Shown here: positions 1 through 5,211 of the stretch, piece after piece
Position numbering within the stretch: the first letter of the stretch is position 1
Layout of the letters: each line of letters begins with the position of its first letter
DNA from: Betaproteobacteria bacterium
GTDB lineage: Bacteria; Pseudomonadota; Gammaproteobacteria; Burkholderiales; Burkholderiaceae
Reading direction: 5' to 3'
Assembly (NCBI GenBank): GCA_009921765.1
Contig: RFXC01000267.1
Coordinates: 1-5,211, forward strand
Length of the DNA stretch: 5,211 nucleotides
Notes under the pieces: generated by a model
The model's database searches: none
What the model saw: the letters and a program-made list of their open reading frames with translations, nothing else
What the model was told of the DNA's origin: nothing
Made by a program: the position numbers and the translations under genes

Positions 1-726
1 GTCGGTTGCGGTCCAGCGCGGTTGTTCAACCGTACCGTAGCGCGCGACATAGCGTTGCGCGCGTTCTTTCATCCAGATTGCCCACTGTCGCTCGCCGCTT
101 CGCTCGAGATAGGCAGCCGCATCCAGCCCGGCCTGATTTCGAAGCGATGGATCTGCGCCCTGGTCAATGAGGTATTGCACCACCGGCAAAGCACGCATCC
201 GAGCGGCCATCATGAGGGGGGTTGTGTTGTTCGGTGACTGAGCGTCGATAAAGGCATGCTGCTCGATCAGCACCTTGACGAGCTCAAGTTGCCCGCCGCT
301 TGCGGCGTAATGCAAGGGCGTCCAGCCCGGTCGATTGACCTGTGCGCCGCGCTGGAGCAAGGCGTCGAATGAACGCCGGTCGCCCAGCGTGGATACCAGC
401 ATCAAGGCGTTTTCATCGGCCACGCTGGCTGCGTCCACATCGGTGGCGTTCAGCGATGCCAACACACGCACCACATCAAAAGCCTTGAACCGGGCGGCCG
501 CGACAATCGCCGGGCCATGATCGGGATGACGGGCGTTCGGATTGGCGCCGCGCATCAGTTCAGTACGAAGCGTGTTGATGTCGTTGGTTTCGATCGCACG
601 CCAGAAAGCGGGAGACTGTGCCTGGACCGCTTGCGACAAAAACAGGACGAGCACCAGCGCCAAGCTTGCGCGCAAAACCGGGGCGAGTGAGACCGCATTG
701 GAAAGAGAACGAAGCGACACAATCAT
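1..726 (-). CDS. Exported ankyrin-repeat protein, C-terminus off the window
   Basis: The frame is open for 242 codons from ATG 726-724 to the window edge with no stop, so the protein is C-terminally incomplete here. Residues 1-36 form a signal peptide: an arginine near the N-terminus, a hydrophobic core around residues 21-31 (SLALVLVLFLS) and a likely signal peptidase I site after VQA (34-36). About six ankyrin-type repeats follow, roughly at 39-65, 69-99, 104-132, 134-163, 167-196 and 200 onward. The clearest contain GWTPLHYAASGG and TPLMMAAR followed by YLIDQGADP. Ankyrin repeats are protein-binding scaffolds; with the signal peptide this one probably acts in the periplasm, but its partner cannot be inferred. 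The start codon overlaps the tatD stop (ATGA) and has its own Shine-Dalgarno sequence, so it should be co-translated with tatD. An exported ankyrin protein next to tatD is a familiar Burkholderiales arrangement from memory. Sure of the family, not of the function. Confidence 0.9.
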   Translation of the reverse strand, partial: MIVSLRSLSNAVSLAPVLRASLALVLVLFLSQAVQAQSPAFWRAIETNDINTLRTELMRGANPNARHPDHGPAIVAAARFKAFDVVRVLASLNATDVDAASVADENALMLVSTLGDRRSFDALLQRGAQVNRPGWTPLHYAASGGQLELVKVLIEQHAFIDAQSPNNTTPLMMAARMRALPVVQYLIDQGADPSLRNQAGLDAAAYLERSGERQWAIWMKERAQRYVARYGTVEQPRWTATD

Positions 727-1511
727 GGCTTCTCCCGATTCGGCGCAGATGGACCGAACACGCGCTCAAAGTTCGCGGTGGTGATTGCAGCGATGTGCTC
801 AAGCGATACGCCCCGGAGTTGCGCGAGAAACTCCGCAACGTGTCGGACATAGGCCGGTTCGTTGGTCTTGCCCCGGTGCGGGACGGGCGCCAAGTAGGGC
901 GAATCGGTTTCAACGAGGAGCGCCTCGTCGGGCACCTTGAGCGCCACCTCGCGGAGCGCTGCAGCGCTCTTGAAGGTGACGATTCCCGAGAACGAGATGC
1001 AGAGGCCCATGTCGATCGCAGCGCGCGCGCACTCCCAGTCTTCGGTAAAGCAGTGCATGACCCCCCCTGCCTCGCGCGCGCCCTCCTCTGCCAGGATGGA
1101 AATAGTGTCGGCTGCAGCGGACCGGGTGTGCACGATCAACGGTTTCGCGCAAGCGCGGGCGGCCTGAATGTGGGTACGAAATCGGGCGCGCTGCCAGTCG
1201 AGTTCGTGAGCCGCGACCCGGTAGTAGTCCAACCCGGTCTCGCCGATCGCAACGATCCTTGGGTGATCGGCAAGCCGCACCAAGGTGTCGACGTCGGGCT
1301 CGCGGACATCGGCGTAATCCGGATGCACGCCAACCGAGGCGCATAGCTCGGGTGCGCGCTCGACCAACTCGAGCACCTTGGGAAAGTCTTCCAGATTAAC
1401 CGCCACACAAAGCGCGCGCGTCACACCATGCGCCGCCATGTTTGAACGGATGTCTTCAAACCGGTCGAGCAGATCCGGAAAATCGAGATGGCAGTGGGAA
1501 TCGATCAGCAT
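723..1511 (-). CDS. tatD: TatD/YcfH-family metal-dependent hydrolase (DNase)
   Basis: The product is 262 residues, the normal length for the family. It is a TIM-barrel hydrolase of the amidohydrolase superfamily; characterised TatD proteins are Mg-dependent 3'-5' DNA exonucleases or DNases acting in the cytoplasm. All expected metal ligands are visible: His6 and His8 in DSHCHLDF, Glu91 in GETGLDYY, His128 in PLIVHTR, His153 in VMHCFTED and Asp203 in VETDSPYLAP. The C-terminal signature appears as RGKTNEPAYV near 213-222. Position next to holB matches E. coli ycfH (mltG/yceG-tmk-holB-ycfH), so this is more likely the YcfH orthologue than TatD of the tat operon. The start is ATG 1511-1509, which places DSHCHLDF at residues 4-11 as usual; no strong Shine-Dalgarno precedes it. 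The stop overlaps the ankyrin start by 4 bases. The exact physiological substrate is unknown. Confidence 0.96.
   Translation of the reverse strand: MLIDSHCHLDFPDLLDRFEDIRSNMAAHGVTRALCVAVNLEDFPKVLELVERAPELCASVGVHPDYADVREPDVDTLVRLADHPRIVAIGETGLDYYRVAAHELDWQRARFRTHIQAARACAKPLIVHTRSAAADTISILAEEGAREAGGVMHCFTEDWECARAAIDMGLCISFSGIVTFKSAAALREVALKVPDEALLVETDSPYLAPVPHRGKTNEPAYVRHVAEFLAQLRGVSLEHIAAITTANFERVFGPSAPNREKP
732..736 (-). promoter_or_regulatory. Shine-Dalgarno of the ankyrin gene inside the end of tatD
   Basis: On the minus strand GGGAG lies 5 bases before the ATG at 726-724, within the last codons of tatD (Asn-Arg-Glu-Lys-Pro-stop). It supports this ATG as the true start and shows that the ankyrin gene can recruit ribosomes itself as well as through coupling to tatD termination. 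Confidence 0.7.
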
Positions 1512-1586
1512 GATGCATTTTACCGGCGCGCCGCTACCGAGCGACTTGGATCCCGTGTTGGCTAAAGGTCCGCAACCCAGGCGGGA
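1512..1586. other. 75-base holB-tatD spacer without a gene
   Basis: This is the only sizeable intergenic gap within the minus-strand operon. It holds a perfect 10-base palindrome CGGCGCGCCG at 1524-1533, which has no loop and no following T-run, so it is not a convincing terminator. On the minus strand TAAAAT at 1522-1517 resembles a -10 box, but it lies only 5 bases from the tatD start and has no plausible -35. I see no ORF in it. Many proteobacteria carry a small pilZ-domain gene at this point; none is present here. Confidence 0.6.
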
Positions 1587-2621
1587 TCACGCTGCAGATC
1601 CACGACCCGCGAACACCGCGAGGTATCGACTGAACGCGTCGTCGGCCACCAACCTGGGGTTGAGCGGATGTGAAATCAGCCGCTGCAATTGCTGCAACCA
1701 CTCCTCGAAGGCGAGCAGACGGTTGACGTCCAGACGCTTTGCAAGCGCTTCCAGGCGCGCGGCTTCGGCTGGAAAATATCGAGGCGCGGCGCTTGCCGCG
1801 CACCGTAACAGGTCTACGCACCAGGCATGAAGCACTGGCGCCCAGACGCGCGGCTCATAGGCATTGAGCCGATCGGTTGAGCTCATCAGCGACTCATGCT
1901 CGCATTTTGCAAACGCTTCGACCAGATCGCGATGCACCACCGCCTGGTCACTCGCCGCGAGGTCCACCGCACGGCGAGGTGCGCCCCCGCAAAACGCAAG
2001 CCACTGAAGCGCCCTCTCCTCCTCGGCATGCGCCTGGGCCATGACCCAGGCAAGCGCTTCAGCTTGCGGGGGGATAGGTACCGGCACCTGCCGACAGCGT
2101 GAACGAACGGTGGCCGGCAGTCGGCTGGCGCGGCTAGTGACCAACAGGAAGTAGGTGTTGCGTGGCGGTTCCTCGAGGGTCTTGAGCAGCGCGTTGGCGG
2201 CTGCGCTGTTCATCGCTTCAGCCGGTGTGATGAGAATCACCTTCGCACCGCCTCGATGGCTTGCCACCTCGACGAAGCCCGACAGACCGCGGATCTGCTC
2301 GATCCGGATATCGCGCGACACCTTGGCCGGCCGCGGGCTGGGCGTATCGCCCTCTTCCGCCACGGGTTCGTCAGCCGAAGGTCGGACCCACCTAAAGTCA
2401 GGATGAGAATCTAGCGACATCCAGCGACATGCCGCGCACTGCCCGCATGCGAGGCGATTTTCGCGCGGCTGGTCGCAAAGCAGGCCAGCCGCGAGCGACC
2501 GGGCCAGCCATTCCTTGCCAACGCCTTCGGGCCCGGAAAAGAGCAGCGAATGATGAAGCGTGGCGCGCGAGGCGAGCAAAGACTGCAATGGCCGAAATAG
2601 CCAAACTGGCAATTCATTCAT
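1587..2621 (-). CDS. holB: DNA polymerase III subunit delta' (clamp loader)
   Basis: The product is 344 residues, close to E. coli HolB (334). Delta' is the stator of the DnaX clamp-loader complex that places the beta sliding clamp on primed DNA. Visible features in order are a P-loop-like GPEGVGKE at 30-37, a zinc module with Cys49, Cys59, Cys62 and Cys65, LLKTLEEPP at 145-153 and the SRC motif at 174-176. In the P-loop, Glu37 replaces the usual Ser/Thr, in keeping with delta' being a non-hydrolysing subunit. Residues ~81-103 form an acidic/proline-rich insertion before the conserved RDIRIEQIR segment. The C-terminal half is helical, as expected for the collar domain. The start ATG 2621-2619 overlaps the tmk stop (ATGA) and lacks a Shine-Dalgarno, which suggests coupled re-initiation after tmk. 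Another clamp-loader AAA protein such as DnaX is excluded by length and by the altered P-loop. Confidence 0.96.
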   Translation of the reverse strand: MNELPVWLFRPLQSLLASRATLHHSLLFSGPEGVGKEWLARSLAAGLLCDQPRENRLACGQCAACRWMSLDSHPDFRWVRPSADEPVAEEGDTPSPRPAKVSRDIRIEQIRGLSGFVEVASHRGGAKVILITPAEAMNSAAANALLKTLEEPPRNTYFLLVTSRASRLPATVRSRCRQVPVPIPPQAEALAWVMAQAHAEEERALQWLAFCGGAPRRAVDLAASDQAVVHRDLVEAFAKCEHESLMSSTDRLNAYEPRVWAPVLHAWCVDLLRCAASAAPRYFPAEAARLEALAKRLDVNRLLAFEEWLQQLQRLISHPLNPRLVADDAFSRYLAVFAGRGSAA

Positions 2622-3226
2622 AAGGTTGCAGCGATCATTTCAAGTGTTTTCTTGATTCTTTCCACCCCTTGCATGCCGTCGATCAAGGTAAACCGCCCGG
2701 CCGATTCCCGCGCCCGCTCAAGGTAACCTGACCGAACCCGTTCAAAAAATTGCAGGTCCTCGGCCTCGAAGCGGTCTGCAGCGCGCGCCGCCGCTCGACG
2801 TCTGGCTGCCTCGGCGGGCGAGAGATCGAACAGGAACGTGTGGTCCGGCTGAAGATCAGGATGCACCAGATTCTCGAGGGTTCGGACGCGGTCCGTGCCG
2901 ATGCCACGCCCTGCTCCCTGGTACGCGAAGGTTGAATCGGTAAATCGATCGCAGACCACCCAGTCGCCCCGCGCCAGAGCCGGCCGGATTATGCTGGCCA
3001 GGTGCTCGGCGCGTGCGGCAAACACCAGCAAAAGTTCGGTGAGTGGCGCCATGGTCTGATTGAGCGTGAGCTCGCGCAATTGCTCGCCAAGCGCCGTCCC
3101 GCCTGGCTCGCGGGTGATCACCACGCGATGGCCTAGCGACTCTAGAAGGGCCGCAAACGGGGCGATATGGGTGCTCTTTCCCGCGCCATCGATCCCCTCA
3201 AAGGTAATGAATCGTCCTGGTTTCAT
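2618..3226 (-). CDS. tmk: Thymidylate kinase (dTMP kinase)
   Basis: The product is 202 residues, typical for bacterial Tmk. It phosphorylates dTMP to dTDP with ATP, the step where the de novo and salvage dTTP routes meet, in the cytoplasm. The P-loop is GIDGAGKST at 11-19. The dTMP-binding REPGGT is at 39-44, the DR motif with substrate-binding residues is DRFTDST at 93-99, followed by AYQGAGRG. A basic LID segment around 142-157 (RRRAAARAADRFEAED) resembles the LID of E. coli-type enzymes, which carry the catalytic arginine there rather than in the P-loop. Start ATG 3226-3224 overlaps the mltG stop by 4 bases, and only a weak AAAAG precedes it, so translation probably depends on mltG. The stop in turn overlaps the holB start. 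Confidence 0.97.
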   Translation of the reverse strand: MKPGRFITFEGIDGAGKSTHIAPFAALLESLGHRVVITREPGGTALGEQLRELTLNQTMAPLTELLLVFAARAEHLASIIRPALARGDWVVCDRFTDSTFAYQGAGRGIGTDRVRTLENLVHPDLQPDHTFLFDLSPAEAARRRAAARAADRFEAEDLQFFERVRSGYLERARESAGRFTLIDGMQGVERIKKTLEMIAATL

Positions 3227-4236
3227 CTTTTGAGTATGAAGCGTTCGACTGCGCGTTGATGGGCTTTGAGATCGTTTGAAAACTCGGTGCTGCCATCACC
3301 CCGGGCCACGAAATAGAAGGCCGCTGACTCGGCAGGCCTCAGCGCCGCCTCGATTGCGCCGCGCCCAGGAAGCGCAATCGGGGTGGGGGGAAGCCCGGGG
3401 CGAACATAGGTATTGTGCGGATGGTCAAGCAGCAGGTCACGACGGCGCAAGCGCCCCTCGAAGCCTGGACCCAACGCATACAGCGTGGTGGGATCGCTTT
3501 GCAGCAGCATGCCCTTCCTCAGCCGGTTCACAAAGACCGACGCAACCATGGCGCGATCTTCGGCACGCCCCGTTTCCTTTTCGACCATCGATGCGAGGAC
3601 CAACGCCTGGTAGGGCGTCTCAATCGGTAGACCCGCCGAGCGGCGGCTCCACTCCCGCTGCAGGACACGATCCATCGCTCGCCAGGCGTCTCGATAGAGG
3701 CTGGTCCCGCTAGTACCCGGGGCGAAATGATAGGTATCGGGCAGAAAGAGGCCTTCGCCGCTTGAACCCGGCGCACCGATCCGGGCGAGCAAGGACGGCT
3801 CGTCGAGCGCGCGCGCATCCGGAATCAGATGAGGGTGATGGTCAAGCAGCTCGCGCACCTGCCGAAAGGTCAGCCCTTCAACCAGCCTCAGCGTGGCGGG
3901 CTGCCCTTCGCCCTTCGCAAGTGAATCGAGCAAGGCCTTCAGTGACTGCCCGCCCGGCACATCGTAAAGCGCCGCGCGATACCGCGCGCCATCACCACGC
4001 AGCCGGATGATCCAGGCCAGCCTATCGGCCGACACTTTAAAGCCGGCCCGCTCAAACGCCGAGGCGAGTGCCGCAGGCCCCGAGCCAAGGGGAACCACGA
4101 CACGCCTGGGTTGGGCGTCCTCGTGCAGCGCTGTCAGCCGGTAAGAAACGATCGCGCCCGACGCCGCCCCCAGCGCAAACGCCATCCCCACCAGCACGGT
4201 GCGAACAAGCATTGGAAGAATTCGGAACATTGGCAT
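3223..4236 (-). CDS. mltG: Endolytic murein transglycosylase MltG (YceG)
   Basis: From ATG 4236-4234 the product is 337 residues, close to E. coli MltG (340). MltG is an inner-membrane lytic transglycosylase that cuts nascent glycan strands and is thought to set where polymerisation ends. One N-terminal membrane segment spans about residues 9-32 (VLVGMAFALGAASGAIVS), preceded by few charges, with the catalytic part periplasmic. The YceG signature is clear: LVEGLTFRQV, then GLFLPDTYHF, then SMVEKETG with the expected catalytic Glu221, and ASVFVNRLRKGMLLQSDP. The C-terminal HNTYVRPGLPPTPIALPG and YFVARGDGSTEFS segments also match. The start is uncertain: ATG 4230 and ATG 4212 are in frame, as is TTG 4263-4261, which has a purine-rich AGGAAGG (4273-4267) just upstream. 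An ATG at 4353 would overlap the divergent gene and is unlikely. It is the first gene of the leftward operon, overlapping tmk by 4 bases. Confidence 0.94.
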   Translation of the reverse strand: MPMFRILPMLVRTVLVGMAFALGAASGAIVSYRLTALHEDAQPRRVVVPLGSGPAALASAFERAGFKVSADRLAWIIRLRGDGARYRAALYDVPGGQSLKALLDSLAKGEGQPATLRLVEGLTFRQVRELLDHHPHLIPDARALDEPSLLARIGAPGSSGEGLFLPDTYHFAPGTSGTSLYRDAWRAMDRVLQREWSRRSAGLPIETPYQALVLASMVEKETGRAEDRAMVASVFVNRLRKGMLLQSDPTTLYALGPGFEGRLRRRDLLLDHPHNTYVRPGLPPTPIALPGRGAIEAALRPAESAAFYFVARGDGSTEFSNDLKAHQRAVERFILKR

Positions 4237-4272
4237 CAGGGTTTCAATGAGCGGCGAGGTCAAAGCCCTTCC

Positions 4273-4279
4273 TATAATA
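4273..4279. promoter_or_regulatory. Candidate shared -10 element of divergent promoters
   Basis: TATAAT at 4273-4278 is a perfect sigma70 -10 hexamer on the plus strand. The overlapping bases 4279-4274 read TATTAT on the minus strand. It sits in the short divergent spacer between mltG and the plus-strand gene, the right place for both. No good -35 is visible at 16-19 bases on either side, so the call rests on the -10 and its location. On the plus strand the predicted transcription start (~4285) would fall at or next to the GTG at 4286, which would make that message nearly leaderless. On the minus strand the start would be near 4267, leaving a ~30-base leader before ATG 4236. Confidence 0.45.
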
Positions 4280-4285
4280 CTCACC

Positions 4286-5211
4286 GTGAATGCATCCCTG
4301 ATCCCGTCCACGGCTGATACCGGCCACGCACAGGCGCTCGCCGCACTTTGCAACGGCGCCCTCGCGTCCGATTCTTCCGGGCCTCAGGTGCTCTATCCGG
4401 GGCACCCGACCGATCCTCTGTCAATTGGACGCGGCTGGATATCACCGATCGCGGACTTGGGCGTGTTGCACGTGGACGGCGACGACGCGCTTCGCTTTCT
4501 TCAATCGCAACTCACCAATGATCTGGAGGGCCTGCCCGAGAACACCTGGCAGCTCTCGGGATACTGCTCGGCCAAGGGGCGGCTGCTCGCCAGCATGATG
4601 ATCTGGCGCGGTTCTGATGGCATCCGGATGGTGGCTTCACAGCCGTTGCTGCTCGGGCTGCGCAAGCGGCTGTCCATGTTTGTCCTCCGGGCAAAAGTTC
4701 GAATCAGCGACGAATCCGATCGCTGGTTTCTGTTTGGCATCGGTGGCGAGCGGGCGGCTGAAACCCTGCGGCGCCTGGGTGCGCCCTGGCCCGACCCGCA
4801 TGCCGTGACGTCGCTCGGCGATGGATACGCGCTCGGCTGCGCGCCATTCGGCCTGCAGACCCTGGCGAACGCGACGGTCCCGTCTAGCGTTTCAAGGGCA
4901 CTGCTGGTGGTGCCCATCGATGACGCCGCGCGCGCCTGGAGCGTGCTGTGTGCCGGGCTGACCCCTACCCCTTCCACCGTCTGGCGCTGGACCGAGATTC
5001 AGTCGGGGGTAGAGCACCTCTCGAACCTCATCAATGAGTTTCGAAACCTCTCCATAGCGACCTCTTCGGATTTCAAGATCACGAGCAAACCGATCGAGGT
5101 GGAGTCGCTGCTCGGAGGCGTGTACCGGTCGTTTCAACGCAGCTCCCAACAGCACGGGGTATCGCTCACGCAAGCCCTCACGACTGATTCGAAGCGTATC
5201 GAAGGAGACGA
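4286..5211 (+). CDS. ygfZ: YgfZ (folate-binding) N-terminal part fused in frame to a histidine kinase fragment; runs off the window
   Basis: The frame is open from GTG 4286 for 308 complete codons to the edge. Residues 1 to ~241 look like YgfZ, a GcvT-like tetrahydrofolate-binding protein that helps assemble or repair Fe-S clusters: VDGDDALRFLQSQLTNDL at 63-80, SGYCSAKGRLLASM at 91-104, and WRWTEIQSG at 233-241, which corresponds to the family's W-R-x-x-E-I-R-A-G. After this the family should continue toward FVPQM-type and KGCYxGQE motifs, the latter holding the functional cysteine. Neither appears in any of the three plus frames. Residues ~242-308 instead resemble a sensor kinase (separate entry), so this is not a simple frameshift. 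An upstream in-frame ATG at 4247 (AGGG five bases before it) is an alternative start; I prefer GTG because it lies just after the TATAAT. As it stands the product should be non-functional as YgfZ. Mis-assembly or recombination is the likeliest cause. Confidence 0.8.
   Translation, partial: MNASLIPSTADTGHAQALAALCNGALASDSSGPQVLYPGHPTDPLSIGRGWISPIADLGVLHVDGDDALRFLQSQLTNDLEGLPENTWQLSGYCSAKGRLLASMMIWRGSDGIRMVASQPLLLGLRKRLSMFVLRAKVRISDESDRWFLFGIGGERAAETLRRLGAPWPDPHAVTSLGDGYALGCAPFGLQTLANATVPSSVSRALLVVPIDDAARAWSVLCAGLTPTPSTVWRWTEIQSGVEHLSNLINEFRNLSIATSSDFKITSKPIEVESLLGGVYRSFQRSSQQHGVSLTQALTTDSKRIEGD
5009..5211 (+). other. Internal fragment of a sensor histidine kinase (DHp helix 2 to start of ATPase domain)
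   Basis: In the same frame as the upstream ygfZ part, residues 242-308 read VEHLSNLINEFRNLS, then PIEVESLLGGVYRSFQ, then QHGVSLTQAL, then KRIEGDE at the edge. This is the usual order in HisKA-type kinases: second dimerisation helix, the 'P-(V/I)-x-(L/V)-x-x-L-L-x-x-V' segment, the G-V-x-L strand, and the G-D that precedes the N-box of the HATPase domain. The H-box with the phosphorylated histidine should lie upstream but is replaced by YgfZ sequence, and the N, G1 and G2 boxes lie beyond the edge. The INEFRNLS wording recalls NtrY-like kinases, but the subfamily cannot be fixed from 67 residues. By hand count GC is about 55% here against about 69% in the preceding 150 bases, which fits a different origin. 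It cannot autophosphorylate as shown. Confidence 0.7.

Noticed and set aside
618..1346. Long plus-strand open frame of 242 codons opposite tatD
   Set aside because: It lies wholly antisense to tatD and the ankyrin start, shows no domain-like motifs, and is typical of shadow frames in GC-rich coding DNA. tatD has all its metal ligands.
1512..1545. Promoter (TAAAAT) and terminator (CGGCGCGCCG palindrome) in the holB-tatD gap
   Set aside because: The -10-like box is too close to the tatD start and has no -35. The palindrome has no loop and no U-tract.
1378..1830. Plus-strand open frame covering the holB-tatD gap
   Set aside because: It overlaps tatD and holB in antisense and has Ser/Arg/Ala-rich content with no family features. 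It is not a displaced pilZ.
4237..4353. N-terminal extension of MltG to ATG 4353
   Set aside because: It would add about 39 residues ahead of the membrane segment, overlap the divergent gene and cross the likely promoter. The family length fits the 4236 start.
4501..4977. Minus-strand open frame of 158 codons within ygfZ
   Set aside because: It is antisense to clear YgfZ sequence, low-complexity (Ser/Arg/Pro-rich), and has no motifs.
4892..5173. Minus-strand open frame opposite the end of ygfZ and the kinase fragment
   Set aside because: It spans the junction and gives no recognisable motif, while the plus frame matches known families on both sides.
4980..5211. Simple frameshift in ygfZ as the cause of the lost C-terminus
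   Set aside because: Neither alternative plus frame after 5000 gives the FVPQM or KGCYxGQE motifs, both meet stops within about 35 bases, and the original frame shows a coherent kinase pattern instead.

Overview
The window reads as a chromosomal housekeeping segment of a high-GC betaproteobacterium, most likely Burkholderiales. The gene order ygfZ <-> mltG-tmk-holB-tatD-ankyrin, the protein types and the G/C-rich third codon positions all point there. The taxonomic call is inference from synteny and composition, since no rRNA or other marker is present.

Five genes run leftward on the minus strand. Positions 4236-3223 encode MltG (endolytic murein transglycosylase), 3226-2618 Tmk (dTMP kinase), 2621-1587 HolB (DNA polymerase III delta'), 1511-723 a TatD/YcfH-type metal-dependent hydrolase, and 726 to the left edge an exported ankyrin-repeat protein whose C-terminus is off the window. 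mltG/tmk, tmk/holB and tatD/ankyrin each overlap by 4 bases (ATGA), so the genes form a compact, probably translationally coupled operon. The only real gap inside it is 75 bases between holB and tatD, where many relatives carry a small pilZ gene. The operon combines cell-wall, nucleotide, replication and nuclease functions, a known conserved cluster rather than a single pathway.

To the right, a short divergent spacer (about 4237-4285) holds a perfect TATAAT that also reads as TATTAT on the other strand. It could serve both the minus-strand operon and the plus-strand gene.

The plus-strand frame from 4286 to the right edge is the most notable part. Its first ~240 codons are a good YgfZ (folate-binding Fe-S assembly factor). 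From about position 5000-5018 the same open frame stops resembling YgfZ and continues as the interior of a two-component sensor histidine kinase: the second DHp helix and the linker toward the ATPase domain. GC falls from about 69% to about 55% across the same point, by hand count. The essential YgfZ C-terminal cysteine motif and the kinase H-box are both missing, so I read this as a chimera. Assembly artefact or recombination is likelier than a functional new fusion, but the sequence alone cannot decide. I see no tRNA, rRNA, CRISPR, IS element or convincing intrinsic terminator.
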